A DNA stretch of 64,000 nucleotides from Actinomadura sp. NBRC 104412 (GCF_030269515.1 NZ_BSTM01000017.1:62001-126000); one strand, 5' to 3'. Shown: positions 33,165-42,191, counted from the stretch's first letter. Program-made: numbers and translations. Notes: generated by a model not told the origin, from the letters alone.

Positions 33165-33785
33165 GTGACCACTGCTGTGCCCACCATCGGCGTTCTGGCC
33201 TTGCAGGGCGACGTGCGCGAGCACGCCCGTGCCCTGGAGGGCGCCGGAGCGCGCGCCGTGCCGGTGCGCCGCCCCGAGGAACTGGAGCGGGTGGACGCGC
33301 TGGTCGTCCCGGGCGGCGAGTCCACCACCATGTGGCGGCTGGCACGCACCTTCGAGCTGCTGGAACCGCTGCGCAAGCGGATCGAGGCGGGCATGCCCGC
33401 CTACGGCTCCTGCGCGGGCATGATCATGCTGGCGGACCGGGTGCTGGACGGCGTCGAGGGCCAGGAGACCATCGGCGGCATCGACATGACGGTGCGCCGC
33501 AACGCGTTCGGCCGCCAGGTCGACTCGTTCGAGACCTCCGTTCCGCTGGAGGGCATGGGCGACGCGCCGTTCCACGCCGTCTTCATCCGCGCCCCCTGGG
33601 TCGAGTCGGTCGGCGACGGCGTCCAGGTGATCGGGCGGGCCGAGGGCGGCCCGAACATCGGTAGGATCGTCGCCGTCCGCCAAGGCCGCCTGATGGCGAC
33701 CGCGTTCCATCCCGAACTGACGGGCGACCACCGCGTGCACCACTACTTCGCCGATCTGGTGCGCCGGGCGATGGAGGAGGAGTAA
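33165..33785 (+). CDS. pdxT: Pyridoxal 5'-phosphate synthase, glutaminase subunit
   Basis: A 206-residue class I glutaminase that supplies ammonia to PdxS. The triad is visible: nucleophile Cys83 (YGSCAGMI), His182 and Glu184 (AFHPELTGDH). GVLALQGDVREH and VVPGGESTTM are PdxT hallmarks. It starts at GTG 33165 after GGAAGG. yebC follows after four bases. Confidence 0.98.
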   Translation: MTTAVPTIGVLALQGDVREHARALEGAGARAVPVRRPEELERVDALVVPGGESTTMWRLARTFELLEPLRKRIEAGMPAYGSCAGMIMLADRVLDGVEGQETIGGIDMTVRRNAFGRQVDSFETSVPLEGMGDAPFHAVFIRAPWVESVGDGVQVIGRAEGGPNIGRIVAVRQGRLMATAFHPELTGDHRVHHYFADLVRRAMEEE

Positions 33786-33789
33786 GCGA

Positions 33790-34542
33790 ATGTCCGGCCA
33801 TTCCAAATGGGCGACCACCAAGCACAAGAAGGCGGCCCTCGACGCCAAGCGGGGCAAGCTCTTCGCCAAGCTGATCAAGAACATCGAGGTCGCGGCCCGC
33901 ACCGGCGGCGGCGACCCGGACGCCAACCCCACGCTCTACGACGCGATCTTCAAGGCGAAGAAGAACTCCGTCCCCAACGACAACATCGAGCGCGCGCGCA
34001 AGCGCGGCGCCGGTGAGGAGGCGGGCGGCGCCGACTGGCAGAACATCACCTACGAGGGGTACGCGCCCGGAGGCGTGGCCCTGCTGGTGGAGTGCCTCAC
34101 CGACAACCGCAACCGCGCCGCGTCCGAGGTGCGGGTGGCCCTCACCCGCAACGGCGGCTCGCTGGCCGACCCCGGCTCGGTGTCCTACCTGTTCAACAGG
34201 AAGGGCGTGGTGATCGTCCCGAAGGCGGGCACCACCGAGGACGAGGTGATGATGGCCGTCCTGGACGCCGGCGCCGAGGAGGTCAACGACCTGGGCGAGA
34301 ACTTCGAGATCGTTTGCGAGGCCGGCGACCTGCTGAGCGTCCGCACGGCCCTGCAGGAGGCCGGGATCGACTACGAGTCGGCCGACTCCAGCTGGCTGCC
34401 CAGCGTCTCGGTCCCGCTGGACGAGGAGACCGCCAAGAAGGTCTTCCGGCTGATCGAGGCCCTGGAGGACTCCGACGACGTGCAGGACGTCTGGGCCAAC
34501 TTCGACGTCTCCGACGAGGTCCTGGCGGCCATCGACGCCTGA
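33790..34542 (+). CDS. YebC/PmpR family regulatory protein
   Basis: A 250-residue YebC protein (MSGHSKWATTKHKKAALDAKRGKLF, residues 1-25; later IKNIEVAARTGGGDPDANPTL and NIERARKRGAG). The family has been described both as DNA-binding regulators and, more recently, as translation factors that help at proline stretches. Its place upstream of ruvC is conserved in many bacteria. No anomaly is seen. Confidence 0.97.
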   Translation: MSGHSKWATTKHKKAALDAKRGKLFAKLIKNIEVAARTGGGDPDANPTLYDAIFKAKKNSVPNDNIERARKRGAGEEAGGADWQNITYEGYAPGGVALLVECLTDNRNRAASEVRVALTRNGGSLADPGSVSYLFNRKGVVIVPKAGTTEDEVMMAVLDAGAEEVNDLGENFEIVCEAGDLLSVRTALQEAGIDYESADSSWLPSVSVPLDEETAKKVFRLIEALEDSDDVQDVWANFDVSDEVLAAIDA

Positions 34543-34593
34543 TCGGCCGGACGCCCGGTCGAGATCGCGTGTGCCGCCCGCGGGCCGGTGGCG

Positions 34594-34599
34594 TAGTTT
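34594..34599 (+). promoter_or_regulatory. -10 element, probable leaderless transcript
   Basis: TAGTTT ends seven bases before ATG 34607, and no ribosome-binding site precedes that ATG. The transcript would therefore start at or next to the start codon, a common actinomycete arrangement. Confidence 0.5.
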
Positions 34600-34606
34600 C
34601 GTCTGC

Positions 34607-35761
34607 ATGGAAATCCGGGTGCTGGACGCTGAGAGCGTCGACGACCTCCGCGATCTGTGGTCCCGGTCCTTCGGGGCCATGTCGGACGCGACCTGGGCGC
34701 GTTCGCGCATGCTCGGGGAACTCCTCGTCCGGTCCGGGCGCCAGTACGGCGGTTACGAGAACGGCCGGCCGGTCGCCATGGCCCGGATCTATGACATGGC
34801 GCAGTGGTGGCACGGCCGCGCCGTGTCCATGGGCGGCGTCTGCGGTGTCGCCGTCGCCCCCGAGGCGCGCGGGCGCGGAATCGGCCGCGAGCTCGTTCAG
34901 GACGTGCTGGAACGCTGCGCCGCGTTCGGGCACCCGCTCTCGGTGCTGTATCCCGCGACCGCACCGCTCTACCGCTCCTTCGGCTGGGAACTGGCGGGCG
35001 CCATGCACCAGGCCGCGTTCCCGGCCGAGGCGCTACGCGGCTTCGGTTCCGGGTCGCCGGTCGAACTCCGCCGCGCGGGGCCTGACGACGCCGCCGAGAT
35101 CGCCGAGATCATCCGGAGGGTGCACCGGGACGCGCGCAGCAGCGGCCCCATCGACTGGGGCGAGGACGCCTGGCGGATCTTCCTGGCGGAGGGCGACGAC
35201 GACTACGTCTACCTCGCCGAGGACGGTGTCCTCGACTACCACTGGGGCGAGGGCGGTACGTCCCTTGAGGTGGACACGCTGGTCGCGGGTTCGGCGGAGA
35301 CCCTGCGCGCGCTGTGGGGCATCGTCGGCTCCGGCTCGTCGGTCGCCAAGCAGGTGCGGGCGTGCCTGTCGCCGCACGACCCGGTGTTCTGGCTCACCAA
35401 AGAGCGCGGGGACGGGTGGCGAGAGCTGGACCGCTGGATGCTGCGCGTGGTGAACGCGCCCGCCGCGATCGAGGCCCGCGGTTACCCGGCCGGGGTGTCG
35501 GCCGAAGTCCTCCTGGAGATCGACGACCCGTGGATGCGCGCCAACTCCGGCTTCTGGTGGCTGGTCGTCAAGGACGGCCAGGGACGCCTGGAGCGCGCCG
35601 CCGAGTCCCGTTCCGCCGTGCGTGTGGGGCCGCGCGGCCTGGCCGCTCTCTACGCGGGCGTGCCCAGCGCCACGCTGCGCGGCGCCGGGCTGCTCGACGG
35701 CCACGTCCCCGTCCTGGACTCGGTCTTCGCCGCCGCCCCCTTCACACTCGACTCCTTCTGA
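34607..35761 (+). CDS. GNAT acetyltransferase, Eis-like
   Basis: A 384-residue three-part protein: N-terminal GNAT domain with acetyl-CoA loop VAPEARGRGIGRELV (about residues 85-99), a second GNAT-like domain, and a C-terminal sterol-carrier-like domain. This is the Eis layout. The protein ends in Phe (LDSF), matching Eis, where the C-terminal carboxylate acts in catalysis; Tyr in APLYRSFGWE matches its general acid. Eis proteins acetylate amines such as aminoglycosides or lysines; the substrate here is unknown. It separates yebC from ruvC. Confidence 0.88.
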   Translation: MEIRVLDAESVDDLRDLWSRSFGAMSDATWARSRMLGELLVRSGRQYGGYENGRPVAMARIYDMAQWWHGRAVSMGGVCGVAVAPEARGRGIGRELVQDVLERCAAFGHPLSVLYPATAPLYRSFGWELAGAMHQAAFPAEALRGFGSGSPVELRRAGPDDAAEIAEIIRRVHRDARSSGPIDWGEDAWRIFLAEGDDDYVYLAEDGVLDYHWGEGGTSLEVDTLVAGSAETLRALWGIVGSGSSVAKQVRACLSPHDPVFWLTKERGDGWRELDRWMLRVVNAPAAIEARGYPAGVSAEVLLEIDDPWMRANSGFWWLVVKDGQGRLERAAESRSAVRVGPRGLAALYAGVPSATLRGAGLLDGHVPVLDSVFAAAPFTLDSF

Positions 35762-35866
35762 GCCCACAGCTCGAGTTCGTCGCGCCGACACGGCCGCGCG
35801 ATGCGGCACGATTGTCCGCGGGGCCCGGTAGCGTGGCCCGCCGAACAGATGATCGAAGGAGCGCGC

Positions 35867-36418
35867 GTGCGGGTGATGGGCGTGGACCCCGGGCTCACCA
35901 GGTGCGGGGCGGGCGTGGTCGACGGCGCGCCGGGCGCCCCGCTGCGGCTGGTGCGGGTCACGGTGGTCCGCACCGCGCCCGCCGACCCGGTCGCCACCCG
36001 GCTGCTGGGCATCGAGGCGGGCATCGAGGAGCTGATCGAGGAGCTGAGCCCGGACGTGGTCGCGGTGGAGCGCGTGTTCTCCCAGCACAACGTGCGCACC
36101 GTGATGGGCACCGCCCAGGCCGCCGGGGTCGCGATGCTGGTCGCCGCCAGGCACGGCCTGCCGGTGGCCACGCACACGCCCAGCGAGGCCAAGGCCGCCC
36201 TCACCGGCAACGGCCGCGCGGACAAGGCACAGGTGGCCAACATGGTGACGCGGTTGCTCCGCCTCGACGGCCCGCCCAGGCCCGCCGACGCCGCCGACGC
36301 CCTCGCCCTGGCCATCTGCCACGTGTGGCGCGGCGGTGCGCAGGCCCGGCTCACGGCGGCCCAGGCGGCGGCCCGGACGGCGCGGACTTCGCGGACGAGA
36401 GGAGGGGCGGCCCAGTGA
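35867..36418 (+). CDS. ruvC: Holliday junction resolvase RuvC
   Basis: A 183-residue endonuclease that cuts Holliday junctions made and moved by RuvAB. Acidic active-site residues are visible: Asp7 (VMGVDPGLTRCG), the Glu of VVAVERVFS, and two Asp in PADAADALALA. GTG 35867 was chosen for GAAGGAG six bases upstream. The C-terminal Ala/Arg-rich tail overlaps ruvA by 4 bases. Confidence 0.97.
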   Translation: MRVMGVDPGLTRCGAGVVDGAPGAPLRLVRVTVVRTAPADPVATRLLGIEAGIEELIEELSPDVVAVERVFSQHNVRTVMGTAQAAGVAMLVAARHGLPVATHTPSEAKAALTGNGRADKAQVANMVTRLLRLDGPPRPADAADALALAICHVWRGGAQARLTAAQAAARTARTSRTRGGAAQ

Positions 36419-37038
36419 TCGCCTTCGTCAGCGGCCGGGTGGCCGCGGCCGGGCCGGACGGCGCCGTCATCGACGTCCACGGCGTCGGCCTGTCCGTCCA
36501 GTGCACCCCCGCCACGCTCGCCGGCCTGCGGGTGGGCGACCACGCGACGGTCCCGACGTCGCTGGTGGTCCGGGAGGACTCGCTGACCCTGTTTGGGTTC
36601 GCCGACGACGACGAGCGGGCGGTGTTCGAGCTGCTCCAGACGGCCAGCGGGATCGGGCCCCGGTTGGCGCTGGCCATGCTGGCCGTCCACAGCCCCGACG
36701 CGCTGCGCCGCGCCGTGGCCGCCGAGGACGTGACGGCCCTGACCAAGGTGCCCGGCATCGGCAAGAAGGGCGCGCAGCGGATCGTCCTGGAGCTGAGGGA
36801 CCGCCTGGGCGCCCCCACCGGCGGCGACGGCGCCCTCGCCCCGCCGCCCGGCCAGGCCGCCGAGCAGTGGCGCGAGCAGGTGCACAGCGGCCTGATCAAC
36901 CTTGGCTGGTCCACCAGGGACGCCGACGCCGCGGTCGCCGCGGTCGCCGCCGACCTGGCCGCCGACGGGGCGGACGGTGCCGAGGTCCCGCCGGTGGCGG
37001 CCCTGCTGAAGTCCGCGCTCAGGAAGCTCGGCAAGTGA
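36415..37038 (+). CDS. ruvA: Holliday junction branch migration protein RuvA
   Basis: A 207-residue protein with the OB-fold N-terminus (MIAFVSGRVAAAGPDGAVIDVHGVGL), two helix-hairpin-helix motifs (ASGIGPRLALAML and VPGIGKKGAQRIV) that hold the junction, an acidic/Pro linker, and the C-terminal RuvB-binding domain (INLGWSTRDADAAVAAV). It starts at GTG 36415 on the ruvC stop. Confidence 0.97.
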   Translation: MIAFVSGRVAAAGPDGAVIDVHGVGLSVQCTPATLAGLRVGDHATVPTSLVVREDSLTLFGFADDDERAVFELLQTASGIGPRLALAMLAVHSPDALRRAVAAEDVTALTKVPGIGKKGAQRIVLELRDRLGAPTGGDGALAPPPGQAAEQWREQVHSGLINLGWSTRDADAAVAAVAADLAADGADGAEVPPVAALLKSALRKLGK

Positions 37039-37086
37039 CCGGCGGACGCACCGGATGCCCGGGGGCCGCCGCGGGGAGGCGAACCG

Positions 37087-38166
37087 ATGGACGCTGAGCC
37101 CGACAGGCTCGTCTCGGCCGACACCGGCGGCCCGGAGGAGCGGGTCATCGAGGCCGCGCTGCGCCCCAAGAAACTGGACGACTTCATCGGCCAGGAGCGG
37201 GTGCGCGAGCAACTGTCGCTGGTGCTGCACAGCGCGTTGCGGCGCGGCCGGACTCCGGACCACGTGCTGCTGTCGGGGGGTCCCGGGCTCGGCAAGACCA
37301 CCCTCGCCATGATCATCGCGGCCGAGCTCGGCCGCCCCCTGCGGATCTCGTCCGGCCCGGCGATCGAGCGGGCCGGCGACCTGGCGGCGGTGCTGTCCAC
37401 GCTGGCCGAGGGCGAGGTGCTGTTCCTGGACGAGATCCACCGGATGGCCCGTCCCGCCGAAGAGATGCTGTACGTCGCCATGGAGGACTTCCGGGTCGAC
37501 GTCGTGGTCGGCAAGGGGCCGGGCGCCACCGCGATCCCGCTGGACATCGCCCCGTTCACGCTGGTGGGGGCCACGACCAGGGCGGGCATGCTGCCGGGCC
37601 CGCTGCGCGACCGGTTCGGGTTCACGGCGCACATGGACTTCTACGAGCCGGCCGAGCTGGAAGTGATCATCAAGCGGTCGGCGCGGCTGCTGGACGTCGT
37701 GATCAGCGATGAGGCCGCGGCCGAGGTCGCCGGGCGCTCCCGCGGCACGCCCAGGATCGCCAACCGGCTGCTGCGCCGCGTCCGCGACTACGCCGAGGTG
37801 CGCGCGGACGGCGTGGTCGACCTGGAGCTGGCCAGGGCGGCGCTGCGGCTGTACGAGGTGGACGACCGCGGCCTCGACCGGCTCGACCGCGCCGTGCTGG
37901 AGTCGCTGATGCGCAAGTTCGGCGGGGGCCCCGTGGGGTTGTCCACGCTGGCGGTGTCGGTGGGGGAGGAGCCGGAGACGGTCGAGGTGGTGGCCGAGCC
38001 GTTCCTGGTCAGGCAGGGTCTGCTGGCCCGGACGCCGCGCGGGAGGGTCGCCACGCCCGCCGCGTGGGCGCATTTGGGGATCGCCCCCCCGCCTTCGGCG
38101 CCGATGGCCGATTCGGCCGGTACGCTGTTCGCGTTGGAGGACGATGACGACCTGCCCGGGAAGTGA
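37087..38166 (+). CDS. ruvB: Holliday junction branch migration ATPase RuvB
   Basis: A 359-residue AAA+ helicase motor: Walker A GGPGLGKTT, Walker B FLDEIHRM, sensor 1 VGATTRAG, arginine finger GPLRDRFG and the C-terminal winged helix (GGGPVGLSTLAVSVGEE ... TPRGRVATPAAWAHLG). ATG 37087 follows GGGGAGG. The gap from ruvA contains a GTG-started 20-codon frame bridging the two genes, which may be chance in this GC context. Confidence 0.97.
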   Translation: MDAEPDRLVSADTGGPEERVIEAALRPKKLDDFIGQERVREQLSLVLHSALRRGRTPDHVLLSGGPGLGKTTLAMIIAAELGRPLRISSGPAIERAGDLAAVLSTLAEGEVLFLDEIHRMARPAEEMLYVAMEDFRVDVVVGKGPGATAIPLDIAPFTLVGATTRAGMLPGPLRDRFGFTAHMDFYEPAELEVIIKRSARLLDVVISDEAAAEVAGRSRGTPRIANRLLRRVRDYAEVRADGVVDLELARAALRLYEVDDRGLDRLDRAVLESLMRKFGGGPVGLSTLAVSVGEEPETVEVVAEPFLVRQGLLARTPRGRVATPAAWAHLGIAPPPSAPMADSAGTLFALEDDDDLPGK

Positions 38167-38187
38167 TCATCAGGGAAGTGATCACGG
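38158..38187. repeat. 15-bp near-duplicate at the ruvB stop
   Basis: GGGAAGTGATCA occurs at 38158-38169 and again at 38173-38184, a 15-base step. The first copy contains the ruvB stop codon. It is another short tandem duplication at a gene boundary. Confidence 0.8.
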
Positions 38188-38212
38188 GGAGGCGTTCGCC
38201 CAGTAACGGCTT

Positions 38213-38232
38213 GGGAACTTCAACCGGTTCCC
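38213..38232. promoter_or_regulatory. Inverted repeat upstream of yajC
   Basis: GGGAAC-N8-GTTCCC, perfect arms, in the 256-base gap between ruvB and yajC. The left arm also looks like the GGAAC -35 of ECF-type promoters (GGAAC, 17 bases, CGTC). Either an operator or a stress promoter is possible; both are inference. Confidence 0.35.
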
Positions 38233-38310
38233 GATCGTCACGTCGTTGCCGGTGTCTTGCGCACTCTCTAGACTCCGGGACCGGTCACCCGTACCCGGCC
38301 GGCCACTGCG

Positions 38311-38344
38311 TTTCGGATGGCTCGGAGTTTCGGACGGCTCGGAG
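38311..38344. repeat. Two tandem 17-bp repeats upstream of yajC
   Basis: TTTCGGATGGCTCGGAG (38311-38327) and TTTCGGACGGCTCGGAG (38328-38344), one difference, in the untranslated region about 80 bases before the yajC start. No function is apparent. Confidence 0.9.
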
Positions 38345-38422
38345 CGGACTCCGGGCCGATCGGCGACAGCCGGGCGATCCAAGGACAGGCCGGGCAAACC
38401 ACATCGGAAGGATGCCCCAGCG

Positions 38423-38950
38423 ATGGGCAGCGACATGATTATTGCGGCACAGCAGGACGGTAGCGGGGCGTTCAACCTGCTGCTGCTCCTGGCCATTCCT
38501 GTGGTCTTCTATTTCCTGCTGATCCGCCCGCAGAGCAAGCGGCGCAAGGAGCAGCTGCAAATGCAGAGCTCGCTGCAGCCGGGGGTGCGGGTGCTGACGA
38601 CCAGCGGCATTTACGCCGAGGTCGTGGCGGTGGACGACGACGGCCTCGAGCTGGAGATCGCCGACGGCGTGACCATCAGGGTCGTGAAGCAGGCCGTCAT
38701 GCAGGTCCTCAAGGACGACGCCGAGGAGTACGACGAGGACGGCGAGTCCGGCGACGACCTGACCGAGGACGAGGACCGTGCCGGGGAGGCCGGAGACGAG
38801 TCCGGGGAGGCCAAGGCCGACCTCACGAAGTCCGCACCCGCCGACGATGCCGACGAGTCCGCCGCCGACGCCGGTTCCGGCGATGAGGACGGCAAGCCCG
38901 CCGCGCAGGGAGCCGGCGCGGGCAAGGGCGGCAAGAAGTCCTCGGGCTGA
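38423..38950 (+). CDS. yajC: Preprotein translocase subunit YajC
   Basis: A 175-residue Sec accessory protein: one membrane segment (about residues 18-36, FNLLLLLAIPVVFYFLLIRPQ) and the conserved cytoplasmic part (PGVRVLTTSGIYAEVVAVDDDGLELEIADGV). The C-terminal 70 residues are a long Asp/Glu/Ala-rich acidic tail, longer than in E. coli. It heads the yajC-secD-secF set. GGAAGGA lies 10 bases before ATG 38423. Confidence 0.95.
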   Translation: MGSDMIIAAQQDGSGAFNLLLLLAIPVVFYFLLIRPQSKRRKEQLQMQSSLQPGVRVLTTSGIYAEVVAVDDDGLELEIADGVTIRVVKQAVMQVLKDDAEEYDEDGESGDDLTEDEDRAGEAGDESGEAKADLTKSAPADDADESAADAGSGDEDGKPAAQGAGAGKGGKKSSG

Positions 38951-39056
38951 TCCGGGACGTTCCGGCGCCCCGGCCCGACGACGCGGGCCGGACGGCGTGA
39001 GGGACCTTCCGGCACCGGCCAACGACCGATGACGACGACGGGAAGTTAGACGACCA

Positions 39057-40940
39057 GTGGCTCCGCCTCGCAGCAACGTTCCCAATTCAGGGCGCACGCT
39101 CCTCGCGCTGTTCGTGGTCATGGCGGCACTCACCGGCGTGATGTTCCTGCAGGGGCAGCCCACCCCCAAGCTGGGGCTGGACCTGGCCGGCGGGACCACG
39201 GTCACGCTCACCGCCAAGACCGTCAACGGCGGTGACCCGCCGCCCACCCAGATGGACCAGGCCGTCCGGATCATGACCCAGCGGGTCAACGGCCTGGGCG
39301 TCTCGGACGCCGAGGTGGCCAAGCAGGGCTCCAGCAACATCGTGGTCAACGTGCCCGGCGAGGGCCAGGACCGGGTGGTCCAGCTCATCGGCACCACGGC
39401 CAAGCTCCAGTTCCGCCAGGTGTTCGCGGTGGCCGACGGACGTCCCCTGGGGGGCGCCGCCTCGACGCCCGCGCCCTCGGCCCAGCCGTCGGGGAGCCCC
39501 TCCCCCTCGGCCTCGCCGTCGGGCGGCAAGTCGCCCAGCGCGTCGCCGAGCGCGTCGCCGACCTCGCGGGGACGGGCGCTGTCGGAGGCCCTGGCCGCGC
39601 CCACGCCGACCCCGTCCGGATCGGCCTCGCCGTCCGCCTCGGGCTCGCCGAGCCCCTCGCCCAGCGGGCTGCCCTCCGGGCTGCCCACGCTGGACCCCAA
39701 CGCCGCGGCGCAGGACTACTCGGGCATCAACGACCCGAACGTGATCAAGCAGTTCGAGTCCCTGAACTGCTACGTGCCCGACAAGCGCGTTCCCGGGGCC
39801 AACGACCCCAACCGCCGGTTCGTCGCCGCCTGTGACCAGAAGGAAGAGAACGGCCAGGTCACCAAGTACATCCTGGGGCCGGTTCGGGTGCTGGGCGAGC
39901 AGGTGGAGGACGCGTCCGCGATGCCGCCGGACGCCACCCAGGGGCAGAGCAGCTGGTGGGTCAGCCTGAAGTTCAAGGGCCAGGGCGCCCGGCAGTTCGG
40001 CCAGGTCACCACCGAGGCGTACGAGCAGTACCAGCGCAACCCCGGCTCCCCGCGCTCGCAGGTCGCGATCGTGCTGGACGGCCAGGTGGTGTCGGCGCCC
40101 AGCATCAGCAGGGGCGCCATCACCGGCGGCACGGCGCAGATCGACGGGCCTCCGGAGAGCTTCACCCAGACCTACGCCACCGACCTGGCCAACGTGCTGA
40201 AGTACGGGGCGCTGCCGCTGGAGTTCACGCAGAGCTCCATCGACGAGGTGTCGTCCACGCTGGGCTCCGACCAGTTGCGCGGCGGACTGATCGCCGGTGC
40301 GATCGGCCTGGTGCTGGTGGTGCTGTACTGCCTGATGTACTACCGGGGCCTGGGCCTGGTGGCGGTGTCCAGCCTGCTGGTGGCCTCCGGGATCACCTAC
40401 GTGTCGGTGGTGATCCTCGGCGAGAACATGGGCTTCCGGCTGTCGCTGCCGCACATCATCGGTCTGATCGTCTCCATCGGCATCACCGCGGACTCGTTCA
40501 TCGTCTACTTCGAGCGACTACGTGACGAACTGCGCGCGGGCCGGACGCTCCGGCCGTCGGTGGAGACGGCATGGAAGCGGGCGCGGCGCACCATCCTGGT
40601 CGCCGACGCGGTGACGTTCATGGCCGCGCTGGTCCTGTACATCCTGGCCGTGGGCGGGGTCCGGGGCTTCGCGTTCGCGATGGGCCTGACCACGCTGATC
40701 GACGTGGTCGTGGTGTTCTTCTTCACCAAGCCGATGGTGGGCCTGCTGTCGCGGACCCGGTTCTTCGGCCGCGGGCATCCGCTGTCGGGTCTGGACCCGT
40801 CCCGGTTGCGCGCCAGGGCCACCGCCGCGGCCCGGCCCGCCGGGGCGGCCGCCAGCGCCGGTGGCGGCACCGCCACCCCGGCCGCGGTCGGCGCCTCGTC
40901 GAGGGCCTCGTCCGCCCGTACCAAGAGCCAGGAGGCTTGA
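39057..40940 (+). CDS. secD: Protein translocase subunit SecD
   Basis: A 627-residue membrane protein that, with SecF, uses the proton gradient to complete protein export. Motifs: LGLDLAGGTTVTLTA after the first membrane segment, the periplasmic domain, and the five-helix C-terminal block (LRGGLIAGAIGLVLVVLYCLMYYRG to GFAFAMGLTTLIDVVVVFFFTKP). An extra Ser/Pro-rich insertion occupies about residues 136-215 (PSPSASPS-type), found in actinomycete SecD proteins. It starts at GTG 39057. Confidence 0.97.
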   Translation: MAPPRSNVPNSGRTLLALFVVMAALTGVMFLQGQPTPKLGLDLAGGTTVTLTAKTVNGGDPPPTQMDQAVRIMTQRVNGLGVSDAEVAKQGSSNIVVNVPGEGQDRVVQLIGTTAKLQFRQVFAVADGRPLGGAASTPAPSAQPSGSPSPSASPSGGKSPSASPSASPTSRGRALSEALAAPTPTPSGSASPSASGSPSPSPSGLPSGLPTLDPNAAAQDYSGINDPNVIKQFESLNCYVPDKRVPGANDPNRRFVAACDQKEENGQVTKYILGPVRVLGEQVEDASAMPPDATQGQSSWWVSLKFKGQGARQFGQVTTEAYEQYQRNPGSPRSQVAIVLDGQVVSAPSISRGAITGGTAQIDGPPESFTQTYATDLANVLKYGALPLEFTQSSIDEVSSTLGSDQLRGGLIAGAIGLVLVVLYCLMYYRGLGLVAVSSLLVASGITYVSVVILGENMGFRLSLPHIIGLIVSIGITADSFIVYFERLRDELRAGRTLRPSVETAWKRARRTILVADAVTFMAALVLYILAVGGVRGFAFAMGLTTLIDVVVVFFFTKPMVGLLSRTRFFGRGHPLSGLDPSRLRARATAAARPAGAAASAGGGTATPAAVGASSRASSARTKSQEA

Positions 40941-40941
40941 G

Positions 40942-42120
40942 ATGCTTGGGCTGCGTGCCGTCCTCGCCCGTGTCTACCGGGGCGAGATCAGCGCCGACAT
41001 CGTCGGCAAGCCCCGGCTGTGGTACTCGATCTCCGGCCTGCTGCTGGCGCTGTCCATCGCCGGCCTGCTCCTCCAGGGGCTGAACTTCGGCGTGGAGTTC
41101 AAGGGCGGGTCGGTCTTCACCTTCAGCAAGCCGGGCGCCTCGATCGAGCAGGTCCGCGAGGCGGTCACCAGCGGGGGCGCGCACCAGGCCATCGTCCAGA
41201 AGGCCGGGGGCGGCTGGCGGGTGACCACCGAGAGCCTGAGCTCGTCGGAGGTCACCGAGGTCAAGAGCAGCATCGCCGAGGACCTGGGCATCCAGGCGGC
41301 TCAGGTCAGCACCCAGGTGGTGGGCGCGTCCTGGGGCGGTGAGATCTCCGAGAAGGCCTGGCGGGCGCTGCTGGTGTTCATGATCTTGATCATCGGCTAT
41401 CTGTCCGTGGCCTTCGAGTGGCGGATGGCGCTGGCCGCGGTGGTGGCGCTGGTTCACGACCTGTTGATCACCGCGGGCATCTACGCCTGGTCCGGCTTCG
41501 AGGTCACTCCGGCGACGCTGCTGGGCTTCCTGACCATCCTGGGCTACTCGCTGTACGACGCGGTCGTGGTGTTCGACATGATCAAGGAGGTCACCAGACC
41601 CCTCGGCCCCACCTCCAAGGTCACCTACAGCCAGGCCGCCAACCAGGCGCTCAGCAGCACCCTGGTGCGCTCGCTGAACACCTCGCTGGTGGCGATCCTG
41701 CCGGTGGCGGCGATCCTGTTCATCGGCACCACGCTGTTCGGCGCGGGCACGCTCAAGGACCTGTCGCTGGCGCTGTTCGTCGGCATGATCGTGGGGACCT
41801 ACTCCTCGATCTGCGTGGCCACCCCGCTGCTGGTGCAGCTCAAGGAGCGCGAACCCAAGCACCGCGAGCTGCGGGCCAACATCGCCCGGCGGGAGAGCAG
41901 CGCCAAGCGCAAGGCCAAGACCGCCAAGGCGGGTGCCATGCTCACCAAGGCGGCGGACGACCGTCCCGAGCCCGGCGCGGACGAGCCGCCGCCGGACGAC
42001 GCCCCCAAGGACGCACCCGAGAACGCGATCCCCGCCTCGGTGACCGTCCGCAAGGTCGTCCAGCGCGGCCCGCGGCAGCAGCCCAAGCGGGGCACCCGCC
42101 AGCAGCGTCGCGGCAAGTAA
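40942..42120 (+). CDS. secF: Protein translocase subunit SecF
   Basis: A 392-residue partner of SecD: first membrane segment (about 30-50), FGVEFKGGSVFTF motif, periplasmic domain, then five membrane helices including GYSLYDAVVVFDMIKE. The C-terminal 100 residues are Lys/Arg/Pro-rich and cytoplasmic. ATG 40942 has AGGAGG upstream and lies one base after the secD stop. Confidence 0.97.
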   Translation: MLGLRAVLARVYRGEISADIVGKPRLWYSISGLLLALSIAGLLLQGLNFGVEFKGGSVFTFSKPGASIEQVREAVTSGGAHQAIVQKAGGGWRVTTESLSSSEVTEVKSSIAEDLGIQAAQVSTQVVGASWGGEISEKAWRALLVFMILIIGYLSVAFEWRMALAAVVALVHDLLITAGIYAWSGFEVTPATLLGFLTILGYSLYDAVVVFDMIKEVTRPLGPTSKVTYSQAANQALSSTLVRSLNTSLVAILPVAAILFIGTTLFGAGTLKDLSLALFVGMIVGTYSSICVATPLLVQLKEREPKHRELRANIARRESSAKRKAKTAKAGAMLTKAADDRPEPGADEPPPDDAPKDAPENAIPASVTVRKVVQRGPRQQPKRGTRQQRRGK

Positions 42121-42138
42121 CCCCAGAACGGACCCAAC

Positions 42139-42172
42139 CCGGCCGTGCCCCCGACGCGGCGGGCACGGCCGG
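42139..42172 (+). terminator. 12-bp hairpin between secF and apt
   Basis: CCGGCCGTGCCC (42139-42150), a 10-base loop, GGGCACGGCCGG (42161-42172), only 20 bases before the apt start. It may terminate secF transcripts, or lower apt expression by read-through control. Confidence 0.7.
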
Positions 42173-42191
42173 TGCCTGATCAGGAGACAAG

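Noticed and set aside
37035..37097. GTG-started 20-codon relay ORF between ruvA and ruvB
   Set aside because: GTGA at a stop codon is very frequent in this GC context and ruvB has its own strong GGGGAGG site, so chance is the better explanation.
38213..38245. ECF sigma promoter for yajC
   Set aside because: GGAAC-N17-CGTC is suggestive, but the same bases form a plain inverted repeat and the -10 part is a weak match; kept only as an inverted repeat.
39470..39690. Ser/Pro repeat in secD as foreign insertion
   Set aside because: Base composition matches the surroundings and such insertions occur in actinomycete SecD proteins.
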